Below, one piece after another: positions 36,766 to 46,179 of a DNA stretch of 58,778 nt. The first letter of the stretch is position 1, and the number at the start of each line of letters is the position of its first letter. The position numbers and the translations under genes were made by a program. The stretch covers positions 1 to 58,778 of the forward strand of contig CANMSO010000015.1 in assembly GCA_947500545.1 (NCBI GenBank), given 5' to 3'. The notes under the pieces were generated by a model. That model was not told the DNA's origin, searched no databases, and saw nothing but the letters and a program-made list of their open reading frames with translations. The stretch comes from an uncultured Aquimarina sp. (lineage in GTDB: Bacteria > Bacteroidota > Bacteroidia > Flavobacteriales > Flavobacteriaceae).

Positions 36766-39678
36766 ATGAAAAAACTCACATTCATTTTAATCGTTTTATG
36801 CACTAGTTTATCTTTTGCGCAAAAGGCGATAACGGGCGTCGTCACAGACGAGAAAGGCTCCCCTCTTCCCGGAGTAAATATTATCGAAAAAGGGACTAGC
36901 AATGGCTCTGTAACTGATTTTGACGGGAAATATACCATAGAGATTAGTGGGGCAGAAAGTATCTTAGTTTATAGTTTTGTAGGCTTTAACAAAAAGGAAA
37001 TTTCGGTTGGGTCTCAATCAACTATAAATGTTACATTATCTAGCGGAGCAGAACTTGAAGAAGTCATTCTAGTAGGGTCAAGGGCATTACCACGTAGTAA
37101 CACTACATCCTCACTTCCGGTTGATGTGTTACCCGCAAAGGAATTAGCATCTACGGGTCAGATTACCTTTGATAAGGCACTACAATACAAAATACCATCA
37201 TTTAATACTGTGCAGACTCCAGTAAATGATGCAACTTCATTATTAGATCCTTACGAAATAAGAAATATGGGACCCAGTAGAACATTAATTCTTATTAACG
37301 GAAAACGTAAAAACCTGAGTGCACTTTTATATACACAAACCTCTCCAGGCCGTGGTGAAACAGGATCAGATATCTCTGCAATACCAACCGATGCTATCAA
37401 GCGAGTAGAAATATTAAGAGACGGAGCCTCTGCTCAATACGGATCTGATGCCATCGCAGGGGTAATGAATATTATTCTTAAAGACAATTCAGAAGATGGA
37501 TCTGTTACACTAAGAACTGGAATAACATCCGAAGGAGATGGAGAAACAATTGGGATTAGCGTAAATAATGGTACTACCATAGGAGAAGATAAAGGATATT
37601 TTAACTATACAGTAGATTTTTCCAAAGTAAGTCTTGCAAACCGTCCTGGTGATGTAGATGCTGAAGCTGAATTTATAGATTTTGGAGGACCAAGAGTTGG
37701 GGAAAGATTGGAAGATATTCAAGATTTCTTATCCAGACGCCCTGATGCAGGAAATATTAATGGATCTCCTGAAACAGCCGCTACCAAATTCTTGTTAAAT
37801 GGGGGGTATGATATTAGTGAAAATACACAAATCTATATGAATGCGGCATATGTCTACAAAAAAGTAAATAGTTTTGCCAATTACAGGACTCCTTACTGGA
37901 GAGATATTCAAGATTTTCCATATCTAGCAGATTTTTTTCCTAATGGCCCAGGCGGTGCATATGATGGATATCTCCCTACTTTTGAGGGGGATCTAAATGA
38001 TTATAATGCTACTGTAGGATTCAAAACCAAAAAGAATGGTTGGAATTACGATCTTAGTTATACAACAGGAGGTAACTCTCAAGGGTATTCTGTTAATAAC
38101 ACACATAACGGTAACACTGTATTATCTCCTTTAACATGGGACGATGCTAATAATGATGGTATTGTTGATCCAGGTGAGGTTATTGGCGGTACCGATCTTT
38201 ATAGAGAAAACAGTCCTATTTCATTTGATCCAGGAGGTACAAAATTCACACATAGTGTAGGTAATATTGATGTTGCCAAATTAGTATCTGATCAAATAAG
38301 TATCGGTTTTGGTGCCGAGTTTAGAACTGAAACCTTTGAAATTGTAGAGGGTGACCTTGCTTCATATGACGGTGGTGGTTCAGATTCTTTTGGAGGAAAC
38401 AGACCAGAAAATTCTGGAAAATTTAATCGTTACAACTTTGGTGGTTATTTTGACATCTCTGCAGATATAACAGAAGACTTTTTAGTAAACGGAACCGTTC
38501 GATTAGAAGACTATAGTGATTTTGGTGAAGCTTTTGTTTGGAAACTGAGCTCTAGGTATAAGTTCTTAGAAGATAAATTAACGCTAAGAGCATCTGTATC
38601 TACAGGATTTAGAGCTCCAACATTACATCAAATCTATACACAACGAGCACAATTTTCTTTTGTTCCTGGTCAAGGAATTCAGGTTGGAGGACTTGTTAAT
38701 AATGTTTCTCCTCAGGCAAGATTATTAGACATCCCGCAACTTGATGCTGAAGAATCTACGAATATCACTGTTGGTATTGGAGCCAAGCTAAATAAGAATA
38801 TAAATTTTACTGTTGATTACTACAACATTGCTGTAGAAGATAGAATTGTTCTGAGTACAGAGATTGGCGCTACTGCCACAGATCCTGTTACAGGTGCAAA
38901 TATTGGAACAACACCATTAGATGATGTTCTTAGAGATAATAACCTTTCTGATGTAAGTTTCTTTGTTAACGCCATTGATACAAGAACTTCTGGTATTGAT
39001 GTTGTCTTAAACTATAAAAATATAGGTATTACAAACGGAACTTTAGGCTTTAGTTTATCTGGAAATTATACTCTAGAAAATGAAAGAGATGGAGATGTTA
39101 AGAATCCGGCGTTAGTTGCACAAGCTGATCAGTCTGTGGTTAATGATACTCAAGAAGCTTTATTCTTTACTTCTAGACCAGAATTTAAGGTAATATTAGG
39201 GGCTAATTATGATATTGGTAAATTTAGTTTTGCATTAAACAACACCTTGTTTGGACCAACTAAATTTAGAAACCAAGGTTTACAAGACCTGGAAGAGCTT
39301 TTAGATGTCACGCCTAATGCAGATGATACTAATGGTGGATCAGATCTTGGCGTTGAATTTATGACCAAAGTTGTTACAGATTTAGCTATCAATTATAATG
39401 CTACAGACAAAATAACTATAGCATTAAATGTGAATAACATATTAGATGTTTTACCAGAATGGGAGTTTAAATCATTAACTCCATCTGGAGATCGAATATT
39501 AAACGGGGCAGTAACTCCTGCGGGATTAGCTAGCGGTATCCCTGCAGGTATAGCTGTAGAAACAATAGCAGACAACTTGATTACATTTAACCAGAGATAT
39601 TCTCAAATGTCTTATGATGGATATCACTTTAGTCAATTAGGAACCATGTTTAATCTATCACTAAACTATAAGTTCTAA
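36766..39678 (+). CDS. TonB-dependent receptor with N-terminal carboxypeptidase-D-like domain (second of pair)
   Basis: 970 residues. Signal peptide (to about SFAQ, 18), CarboxypepD_reg-like domain (GVVTDEKGSPLPGVNIIEKG), plug (RNMGPSRTLILINGKRKN; EILRDGASAQYGSDAIAGVMNI), long barrel ending in LSLNYKF. It shares domain order and plug motifs with the preceding receptor but the barrel is about 90 residues longer with different loops, so the two probably take different or related ligands. It also lacks a SusD neighbour. Confidence 0.93.
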   Translation: MKKLTFILIVLCTSLSFAQKAITGVVTDEKGSPLPGVNIIEKGTSNGSVTDFDGKYTIEISGAESILVYSFVGFNKKEISVGSQSTINVTLSSGAELEEVILVGSRALPRSNTTSSLPVDVLPAKELASTGQITFDKALQYKIPSFNTVQTPVNDATSLLDPYEIRNMGPSRTLILINGKRKNLSALLYTQTSPGRGETGSDISAIPTDAIKRVEILRDGASAQYGSDAIAGVMNIILKDNSEDGSVTLRTGITSEGDGETIGISVNNGTTIGEDKGYFNYTVDFSKVSLANRPGDVDAEAEFIDFGGPRVGERLEDIQDFLSRRPDAGNINGSPETAATKFLLNGGYDISENTQIYMNAAYVYKKVNSFANYRTPYWRDIQDFPYLADFFPNGPGGAYDGYLPTFEGDLNDYNATVGFKTKKNGWNYDLSYTTGGNSQGYSVNNTHNGNTVLSPLTWDDANNDGIVDPGEVIGGTDLYRENSPISFDPGGTKFTHSVGNIDVAKLVSDQISIGFGAEFRTETFEIVEGDLASYDGGGSDSFGGNRPENSGKFNRYNFGGYFDISADITEDFLVNGTVRLEDYSDFGEAFVWKLSSRYKFLEDKLTLRASVSTGFRAPTLHQIYTQRAQFSFVPGQGIQVGGLVNNVSPQARLLDIPQLDAEESTNITVGIGAKLNKNINFTVDYYNIAVEDRIVLSTEIGATATDPVTGANIGTTPLDDVLRDNNLSDVSFFVNAIDTRTSGIDVVLNYKNIGITNGTLGFSLSGNYTLENERDGDVKNPALVAQADQSVVNDTQEALFFTSRPEFKVILGANYDIGKFSFALNNTLFGPTKFRNQGLQDLEELLDVTPNADDTNGGSDLGVEFMTKVVTDLAINYNATDKITIALNVNNILDVLPEWEFKSLTPSGDRILNGAVTPAGLASGIPAGIAVETIADNLITFNQRYSQMSYDGYHFSQLGTMFNLSLNYKF

Positions 39679-39709
39679 ATATTATAATAAGATTCTATCT
39701 TTATTCATC

Positions 39710-39750
39710 AAACCGCTTTGTTTACAATAAAACAAAGCGGTTTGTTTTTA
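39710..39750 (+). terminator. Terminator of the second TonB-dependent receptor
   Basis: The stem AAACCGCTTTGTTT/AAACAAAGCGGTTT with a 6-nt loop, then a T-rich tail, 31 bp past the stop. Confidence 0.93.
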
Positions 39751-39785
39751 TTAACTAATTTTTAGTAGTAAAATCTTTTGATTTC

Positions 39786-39818
39786 TTTGCTCTATTACTT
39801 GGCATAACACTAATTTTG
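39786..39818 (+). promoter_or_regulatory. Bacteroidota sigma-A promoter for the MscS-type channel gene
   Basis: TTTG at 39786-39789, a 21-bp spacer and TAATTTTG at 39811-39818 match the TTTG / TAnnTTTG consensus of this phylum. The -7 box ends 22 bp before the ATG at 39841, so the leader would be short. Confidence 0.65.
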
Positions 39819-39840
39819 TAAAAATTGGATTGAAATCTAA

Positions 39841-41079
39841 ATGAAAGAATTAACACGCTACTTTTACAACCTTTTTGTTTCTAAAGGTCTCTCTGAGAAT
39901 ACAGCAGAATACTTAAATCTCCTTATAGGACTATCGATACTTATCATTTTCCTTTTCATAGTATATTTTATAATGAAAAGAGTATTCATAGCTATTTTTA
40001 AGAGTTACGCAACAAAATCTAAAAATACATTTGATGACTATCTCGTTAAAAATAAAGCTTTTGATTATTTAGCTCATATTGTACCCCTTTCAATAACGAT
40101 ATGGATTGTTCCCATGTTATTTGTTGCTTTTCCTGTAGCCGAAAAATATCTTGAAATCTTATTTGATATCATGATCATTGTCCTGGTTATATGGATTTTA
40201 AGAAGTGTCCTAAGAACGTGTAGAGATTTCCTAAAGTCACTGGATTCATTCAAAGATAAACCCATTGATAGTTATGTACAGGTATTTATGATCTTTATAT
40301 GGTCTATCGGGATTATTTTTATTTTCTCATCAATGACCGGTAAATCTATCTGGACGTTCCTTACTGCCTTGGGTGCCATGTCTGCCGTCATTCTACTTAT
40401 TTTTAAAGATACTATACTTGGTTTTGTTGCTAGTATTCAAGTTGCAGTAAATGACACAGTAAGGATTGGAGATTGGATTACCATGTCAAAATATGGAGCA
40501 GATGGTGATGTAATTGAGATTAACCTGTCTTCTGTAAAAGTTCAAAATTTTGATAAAACCATCACAACAATCCCCACATATCACCTTACTTCTGAATCTT
40601 TCAGAAATTGGAGAGGTATGATGGATTCTGGCGGAAGAAGAATTAAAAGATCAATACTAATTAAAACTACAAGTATTTCATTTTTGTCTAAAGATGATAT
40701 TAAAAGGCTTGGAAAAATCGAACTTATTAAGGAGTACCTTGATATTGCTCAGCAAAAAATAGATCAATACAATGATGATCATAAAATCGACAAAAGTATA
40801 TTGATAAATGGTAGAAATCTATCAAATATGGGAGTATTTAGAGTGTATGTAGAAGCTTATCTCAAAAACCACCCGTACATTAATAAAGATATGATGGTCA
40901 TGAGTCGTCAATTAGCGCCTTCTGCACAAGGAACTCCTTTAGAAATATATGCATTTAGCAATGACAAAGAGTGGAAAAACTATGAGAAAATAATGGCCGA
41001 TATTTTTGATCATTTACTATCAGCAACGCCATACTTTAATTTGGAAGTATTTGAATTACAGTATACTTCTGAAAAATAA
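39841..41079 (+). CDS. MscS-family mechanosensitive ion channel (YbdG-type)
   Basis: 412 residues. About five hydrophobic segments precede the MscS pore helix and beta domain (residues about 25-47, 75-97, 100-120, 143-162, 172-200). The soluble part has GDWITMSKYGADGDVIEINL, VKVQNFDKTITTIPTYHL and NWRGMMDSGGRRIKR, which are signatures of the YbdG/MscM miniconductance group. It releases solutes on hypo-osmotic shock from the inner membrane. It is followed at 24 bp by a small DUF3817 membrane protein gene and is preceded by a consensus promoter. Confidence 0.92.
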   Translation: MKELTRYFYNLFVSKGLSENTAEYLNLLIGLSILIIFLFIVYFIMKRVFIAIFKSYATKSKNTFDDYLVKNKAFDYLAHIVPLSITIWIVPMLFVAFPVAEKYLEILFDIMIIVLVIWILRSVLRTCRDFLKSLDSFKDKPIDSYVQVFMIFIWSIGIIFIFSSMTGKSIWTFLTALGAMSAVILLIFKDTILGFVASIQVAVNDTVRIGDWITMSKYGADGDVIEINLSSVKVQNFDKTITTIPTYHLTSESFRNWRGMMDSGGRRIKRSILIKTTSISFLSKDDIKRLGKIELIKEYLDIAQQKIDQYNDDHKIDKSILINGRNLSNMGVFRVYVEAYLKNHPYINKDMMVMSRQLAPSAQGTPLEIYAFSNDKEWKNYEKIMADIFDHLLSATPYFNLEVFELQYTSEK

Positions 41080-41103
41080 CAATACCAAATTAATTAAAAT
41101 TTT

Positions 41104-41376
41104 ATGACAACTAGTTTTAGACTAATCAGTTACCTTGAAGGAATTTCATACCTGCTTATTCTTTTCGTAACAATGCCCCTTAAATATATATTCGAATCTC
41201 CAGAGCCCAATAAGGTAATAGGAATGGCACACGGATTTTTGTTTCTAATCTATATTGTTTTTGCTTTTCTTGTAAAACCAGAAAAACAATGGGGAAACAA
41301 AACGTTAGGAATTGTCCTACTGTGTTCAATTATCCCATTCGGAACCTTTTGGATGGATAAGAAGTATCTTAAATAA
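41104..41376 (+). CDS. DUF3817 family small membrane protein
   Basis: 90 residues with three membrane segments (about 5-27, 38-57, 67-85). The motifs SYLEGISYLLILFVTMPLKY in outline and GMAHGFLFLIYIVF are typical of DUF3817, whose function is unknown. It lies 24 bp after the MscS-type gene and probably shares its transcript. It converges with the HD phosphodiesterase gene, leaving only 8 bp between the stops and no terminator hairpin. Confidence 0.88.
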   Translation: MTTSFRLISYLEGISYLLILFVTMPLKYIFESPEPNKVIGMAHGFLFLIYIVFAFLVKPEKQWGNKTLGIVLLCSIIPFGTFWMDKKYLK

Positions 41377-41384
41377 AGAAAAAC

Positions 41385-43430
41385 TTACTCCGGATATTCA
41401 ATTCTTAGATGGTAAATATTGGTCAGTTTACGTTTAAATACCTTCTTAATTTGTTGAATTTCCTTAAATGTAATATTCGCATTTAAAAACTGTCCATCTT
41501 CCATTTGTTTATTGACGATTTTTTCAACAAAAGAATCTATTAAACTACTCGTTGGATTTTTTAAACTCTTAGAAGCTGCCTCTACACTATCACTCATCAT
41601 TAAGATAGCAGTTTCTTTAGAAAATGGTTTAGGTCCAGGGTACTGAAAATCCTCTGGATTAACATTCTCGTTCGTTTCTTTTTCTTTAGTATAAAAATAA
41701 TATACTGTACTGGTACCATGGTGTGTTCTTATAAAATCAATAACACGATCTGGCAAGTTATACTTCTTTGCAATTTCTATACCCCGTATAACATGATTAA
41801 TAATGATCTTGGCACTTTCTTTTGGGGATAATACATCATGTGCATTGCCCGAAGTGGTTTGATTCTCGGTAAAATAAGTAGGGTTTGCCATTTTACCTAT
41901 ATCATGATAAAGCGCTCCTACCCTTACCAACATCGCATTAGCTCCAATCTCATTGGCCGCAGCCTCAGCAATATTTGCTACATTAAGAGAATGATGAAAT
42001 GTTCCCGGAGCCTTATTAGACAATTCCTTTAGTAAAACTGAATTTGTGTCACTTAATTCTAATAACGATACGTCCGAGATTAATCCAAATAGTTTTTCAT
42101 ACGCATAAATTAGTGGATGCACAATCAATGTAGCAAATCCACTAATTACAAATAAAACAACAGTAATCCAATCAATATTACTAATGCTTCCCTCATGAAT
42201 AACATGAAAAGCGATATATGCTATAATATAAATCAAAGTAATCTGCCCTACCGAAATGAATAAATTTGCTCTTTTAAATGATTCGGAAATTGTAAGTATA
42301 GTTACGATTCCTGCTATAATCTGCAAAAAAGTGTACTCATAACTATTAGGTACTACAAAGCCTAAAATTAATACAGTAACTACGTGCGTAAACAATCCTA
42401 ACCTAGAATCAAAAAATGCTTTCAGTACCAAGGGAAGAATACATAACGGTACGATATAAATGTAATCTGATCTATACTTCACCACCAATGTGGTGACCAA
42501 AACCATGAAAAGGATATTGAAGAAAATAAAAGTTACCTGAGTATTATTATCATAAATATCATTCCTATATTTTCTAATAAAAAGCAATAGCATCATAAGT
42601 GCAAGAGATACCAGTAAGCAATATCCTAAAACAATCCAATAAAAATTTTTGTCACTCCAGACCTGAGATTCATACTCTGCTTTCAAAGAACTTAAAATCT
42701 GAAGCTTATCTCCTTCTACAACCTCTCCTTTAGCAATTATCCTACTACCCCTAGATACACCACCTCTTGTTGTTAGTAGTTTGGCTAACTCATTCTCTAA
42801 TGTACTTTCTGTTAACTTGGTATTTAACCGAACATTAGGCTTTACTATATCATAAAATAGTGCAACAAACCCACTTTTAAATTTGGTATACTCGCTTTTA
42901 TCAATTCTAGAATTAATAAGTTTGGTTAGTGCATTTGGAGTTTGAATCTGACCATATGTTATGGCTTCTGCTTCATTTCCTTTATTTAGGAATATCTGCC
43001 TTTTATTTGCGTAAGTATATGTTTCCTGTAGAACTCCGTATCTATAGATATCATTTAATAAAATTCTCCCAAAAAGTTTAGCTTGATCTCTTGAACTGCT
43101 TTGATTAATAACTTTAAGATAATTAGAAAAAGCGTCATCGTATGAATCCTTTGCTACATTAGCAATAATAGTATCATATTCAAAATAAGGGATGATGTTA
43201 TCTGTTATACGCTTTTTTTCGGTCTCTAGCTCTTCTTCTGTTTTTGCGATAGCAAAATCAAAAGGAGCATAAAGGTTTTCATATTGCCAGGGTTTTCCTT
43301 TTGTAAATTCATACTTAAATATCCCCCCTTTCGGAAACAGATACACTATAAGTGCAGTAGTACATATAAAAAGAAAAATCCTATACATCATGGATTGCTT
43401 TTTATATAGTCTATTAAAAAATCTATTCAT
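41385..43430 (-). CDS. pgpH: 7TM-HD family phosphodiesterase, PgpH-type (predicted c-di-AMP hydrolase)
   Basis: 681 residues. One N-terminal membrane helix (about 16-33), an extracytoplasmic 7TMR-HDED domain (about 50-270), a group of about seven membrane helices (about 275-465), and a cytoplasmic HD domain with H509-D510 (ALYHDIGKM), the upstream HHSLNVA and downstream HHGTSTVYYF. Proteins of this form hydrolyse cyclic di-AMP to pApA and are regulated by a ligand on the outer side. The family assignment is solid; the substrate is inferred from Listeria PgpH. Confidence 0.9.
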   Translation of the reverse strand: MNRFFNRLYKKQSMMYRIFLFICTTALIVYLFPKGGIFKYEFTKGKPWQYENLYAPFDFAIAKTEEELETEKKRITDNIIPYFEYDTIIANVAKDSYDDAFSNYLKVINQSSSRDQAKLFGRILLNDIYRYGVLQETYTYANKRQIFLNKGNEAEAITYGQIQTPNALTKLINSRIDKSEYTKFKSGFVALFYDIVKPNVRLNTKLTESTLENELAKLLTTRGGVSRGSRIIAKGEVVEGDKLQILSSLKAEYESQVWSDKNFYWIVLGYCLLVSLALMMLLLFIRKYRNDIYDNNTQVTFIFFNILFMVLVTTLVVKYRSDYIYIVPLCILPLVLKAFFDSRLGLFTHVVTVLILGFVVPNSYEYTFLQIIAGIVTILTISESFKRANLFISVGQITLIYIIAYIAFHVIHEGSISNIDWITVVLFVISGFATLIVHPLIYAYEKLFGLISDVSLLELSDTNSVLLKELSNKAPGTFHHSLNVANIAEAAANEIGANAMLVRVGALYHDIGKMANPTYFTENQTTSGNAHDVLSPKESAKIIINHVIRGIEIAKKYNLPDRVIDFIRTHHGTSTVYYFYTKEKETNENVNPEDFQYPGPKPFSKETAILMMSDSVEAASKSLKNPTSSLIDSFVEKIVNKQMEDGQFLNANITFKEIQQIKKVFKRKLTNIYHLRIEYPE

Positions 43431-43499
43431 TCGCTTATTTCAGAAGTATTATTCTACAAATTACCCAAAAGTACTAAAAAATAAGTCAGTACAACATCA

Positions 43500-43518
43500 A
43501 AGTTACTGTTGGTAACTT
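43500..43518. promoter_or_regulatory. Palindrome in the divergent pgpH/thiolase promoter region
   Basis: AAGTTAC-TGTTG-GTAACTT, perfect 7-bp arms with a 5-bp spacer, between the divergent starts at 43430 and 43589. A -7-like TAAATTCG lies at 43545-43552 on the thiolase side. The geometry suits a dimeric repressor, but the regulator is unknown. Confidence 0.4.
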
Positions 43519-43588
43519 CGCTATGCAAATCCTTTAAAAATCACTAAATTCGCAGAATAACAATACACACATTTTTAAAATATAAATA

Positions 43589-44767
43589 ATGAATAAAGAA
43601 GTAGTAATTGTATCCGCAGCCAGAACGCCGATAGGAAGCTTTTTAGGAAGTTTATCAACAGTTCCGGCAACGCAACTTGGTGCAACTGCAATCAAAGGTG
43701 CATTAGACAAAATAAATTTGGATCCATCATTAGTTCAGGAAGTTTTTATGGGTAATGTGGTTCAAGCCGGAAACGGGCAAGCTCCTGCAAGGCAAGCCGC
43801 CTTAGCAGCAGGAATTAGTGATACTGTACCTTGTACTACTGTAAATAAAGTATGTGCCAGCGGAATGAAAGCTGTTATGCACGCTGCGCAAGCAATAGCT
43901 TTGGGTGATGCGGATATCATAGTTGCAGGAGGTATGGAAAGTATGAGTTTAATACCACACTATGTTAGACTACGTGCCGGACATAAATTTGGTCCCCAAA
44001 CTCTTGAAGATGGTATGCAAAGAGATGGATTAGTAGATGTATATGATAACCATGCAATGGGTGTTTGTGCAGATTTATGTGCTAGTGAATATGAATTCTC
44101 TAGAGAAGATCAAGACGCATTTGCAATTCAATCCTATGAAAGATCAGCAAAAGCTTGGGCAGATGGAAAATTCAACAATGAAGTTGTTCCTGTAGCGGTA
44201 CCTCAACGTCGTGGTGAACCTATTATGGTTACTGAAGATGAGGAGTATAAAAATGTAAAAATGGAGAAAATACCAGCTTTACGTCCTGCGTTTAGCAAAG
44301 ATGGAACTGTTACTGCTGCAAATGCTTCAACAATTAATGATGGTGCCGGTGCGGTTGTAGTAATGAGTGCTGAAAAAGCAGCAGAACTAGGATTAACTCC
44401 TTTAGTCAAAATTAGAAGTTATGCAGATGCAGCACAGGAGCCAAAATGGTTTACTACGGCTCCAGCAAAAGCATTGCCAAAAGCAATTGAAAAAGCCGGA
44501 ATTAAACTTGATGATGTTGATTTCTTTGAGTTTAATGAAGCATTTTCTGTTGTTGGATTAGCTAACTTAAAAATCCTAGGGCTTACCGATAAAAATACCA
44601 ATGTTAATGGTGGTGCAGTTTCTTTAGGACATCCTCTAGGGTGTTCTGGTGTAAGAATACTGATCACTTTAATTAATGTGCTAGAGCAAAATGATGCGAA
44701 AATTGGTGCTGCCGCAATTTGTAATGGCGGTGGCGGAGCCTCTGCAATGGTAATCGAACGCATGTAA
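43589..44767 (+). CDS. Acetyl-CoA C-acyltransferase (thiolase)
   Basis: 392 residues. The catalytic residues sit at classic positions: C89 (NKVCASGMKAV), H348 (GHPLGCSG) and C378 (AAICNGGGG), plus NEAF. It condenses two acetyl-CoA to acetoacetyl-CoA, or cleaves 3-ketoacyl-CoA in beta-oxidation. The length and the position of all three residues match the biosynthetic-type acetyl-CoA acetyltransferases, but the direction in vivo cannot be read from sequence. An NlpC/P60 hydrolase gene follows after 34 bp. Confidence 0.94.
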   Translation: MNKEVVIVSAARTPIGSFLGSLSTVPATQLGATAIKGALDKINLDPSLVQEVFMGNVVQAGNGQAPARQAALAAGISDTVPCTTVNKVCASGMKAVMHAAQAIALGDADIIVAGGMESMSLIPHYVRLRAGHKFGPQTLEDGMQRDGLVDVYDNHAMGVCADLCASEYEFSREDQDAFAIQSYERSAKAWADGKFNNEVVPVAVPQRRGEPIMVTEDEEYKNVKMEKIPALRPAFSKDGTVTAANASTINDGAGAVVVMSAEKAAELGLTPLVKIRSYADAAQEPKWFTTAPAKALPKAIEKAGIKLDDVDFFEFNEAFSVVGLANLKILGLTDKNTNVNGGAVSLGHPLGCSGVRILITLINVLEQNDAKIGAAAICNGGGGASAMVIERM

Positions 44768-44801
44768 TCTTTTATTAAGAATTTCTAACTAAAAATAGTA
44801 C

Positions 44802-45551
44802 ATGCAATACGGTATTTGTAATCTAAGTATTGTTCCATTACGTTTTGAGCCTCGAGATCCTAGTGAAATGGTTTCTCAGGTACTTTACGGAGAATATTTC
44901 AAAGTAATAGAAAAACGAAAAAAATGGAGTAAAGTACGTCTGGCTTTTGATAATTACGAAGGTTGGATAGACAATAAGCAGTATTTAGAAATTACTGAAG
45001 CAGATTATAAAAAGTTTGATTCACAAGATGTATCAATTGCCGGAGATCTGGTAGAATTTATTAGTTGCGATAAGGATCAATTAATGGCAATTCCATTAGG
45101 GGCTTCACTGGGAGCTCTTGATTTCTTTAAACATCGATACGAAGGTCACAAAATTAGCGAAAAATTACCTAAAGAAAGACTTGTTGAAACTGCGTTTTTA
45201 TACCTAAATACTCCTTACCTATGGGGAGGGCGAACAAATTTTGGAATAGATTGTAGCGGTTTAACACAAATGGTTTATAAACTTAATGGTTATAAATTAT
45301 TACGTGATGCCTCTCAACAAGCTACTCAAGGCGAGGTCTTAAGTTTTATTGAAGAAAGTGAACCAGGAGATCTTGCGTTTTTTGATAATGAAGAAGGTGC
45401 AATAATACATGTAGGTATTATGATGAAAGATAACTATATCATCCATGCGCATGGCAAAGTGCGTGTGGATCGTATAGATCACACAGGAATATATAATTCT
45501 GAAAAACGCACGCACACTCATAAACTTAGAGTAATCAAAAGAATCATTTAA
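44802..45551 (+). CDS. NlpC/P60 (C40) peptidase with N-terminal SH3-like domains
   Basis: 249 residues. SH3-like bacterial domains occupy about 1-110 (LYGEYFKVIEKRKKWSKVRL; GWIDNKQYLEI). The C40 catalytic set is C151 (GIDCSGLTQMVY) and H203 (IIHVGIM), with a later polar residue near HAHGKVRVD. It resembles the YkfC/BcPSP group, which cleaves gamma-D-Glu-diaminopimelate bonds in cell-wall peptides. There is no signal peptide, in keeping with a cytoplasmic role in murein peptide recycling. It probably shares a transcript with the thiolase and GNAT genes. Confidence 0.9.
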   Translation: MQYGICNLSIVPLRFEPRDPSEMVSQVLYGEYFKVIEKRKKWSKVRLAFDNYEGWIDNKQYLEITEADYKKFDSQDVSIAGDLVEFISCDKDQLMAIPLGASLGALDFFKHRYEGHKISEKLPKERLVETAFLYLNTPYLWGGRTNFGIDCSGLTQMVYKLNGYKLLRDASQQATQGEVLSFIEESEPGDLAFFDNEEGAIIHVGIMMKDNYIIHAHGKVRVDRIDHTGIYNSEKRTHTHKLRVIKRII

Positions 45552-45571
45552 TAAATCTTACCCCCTTCAGC

Positions 45572-46099
45572 ATGTCATCTCGAGAAGTAAAAATAACAAG
45601 AGTACCGCTTGAGGATAGCCAGAAATTGTTGCAAATTGGCTGGCAGACTTTTTATGATGCATTTGGGCCACCAGTAAACACTGAAGAAAATATTCAGAGT
45701 TACTTGAGTGAAAAATTCACATTGGATACCATACTCCAAGAGCTTCAAAATCCTAATTCAGAGTTTTATTTTTCATTACTTAATGATCAAATTACCGGTT
45801 ATATCAAAATAAACATTGGTGAGGCACAAACCGAACGAGTTGAAGGTGAAGGATTGGAAATAGAACGAATTTATGTTGTAAAAGAATATCAGGGTAAAAA
45901 TATTGGTCAGCACTTATTCCAAAAAGCACTTCAATTAGCAAAAGCAAAATCCAAAGAATTTTTATGGCTTGGTGTATGGGACAAGAATCTAGGTGCAATA
46001 AAATTCTACCAAAGAAACGGTTTCAAAATCTTTGATAAACACGGATTCACACTAGGCACAGAAGCCCAAACCGATGTAATGATGAAACTTGAATTATAG
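45572..46099 (+). CDS. GNAT family N-acetyltransferase
   Basis: 175 residues. The acetyl-CoA pyrophosphate loop is visible as VVKEYQGKNIGQHLFQKAL (Q/RxxGxG/A variant) after the strand IERIYV. The C-terminal WLGVWDKNLGAIKFYQRNGFKIFDKHGF is typical of the GNAT fold. It is close to the YjaB/polyamine-type acetyltransferases, but the acceptor is not predictable. The gene starts 20 bp after the NlpC/P60 stop, same direction. Confidence 0.88.
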   Translation: MSSREVKITRVPLEDSQKLLQIGWQTFYDAFGPPVNTEENIQSYLSEKFTLDTILQELQNPNSEFYFSLLNDQITGYIKINIGEAQTERVEGEGLEIERIYVVKEYQGKNIGQHLFQKALQLAKAKSKEFLWLGVWDKNLGAIKFYQRNGFKIFDKHGFTLGTEAQTDVMMKLEL

Positions 46100-46130
46100 G
46101 CTACTCAAAAACTTTATGATTTTCATAACA

Positions 46131-46159
46131 TTGGCAAATTTGATTTTTGCTTAATTTTG
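46131..46159 (+). promoter_or_regulatory. Promoter of the TetR-family gene
   Basis: TTGG (46131-46134), a 17-bp spacer and TAATTTTG (46152-46159) form a Bacteroidota-type promoter. Its -7 box overlaps the left end of the palindrome at 46157-46174, the layout expected for self-repression. Confidence 0.6.
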
Positions 46160-46174
46160 AAACGCTCATTTCAA
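46157..46174. promoter_or_regulatory. Candidate TetR operator 1 (autoregulatory)
   Basis: TTGAAACGCTCATTTCAA: 6-bp arms TTGAAA/TTTCAA with a 6-bp centre, ending 5 bp before the ATG at 46180. The same arms, spacing and first two centre bases occur at 46778-46795 before the SDR gene. Confidence 0.6.
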
Positions 46175-46179
46175 TTAAA

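Noticed and set aside
36524..39840. SusD-like gene expected after a SusC-type receptor
   Set aside because: The sequence after each receptor goes straight to a terminator and then to another receptor or an MscS channel; no RagB/SusD lipoprotein is present.
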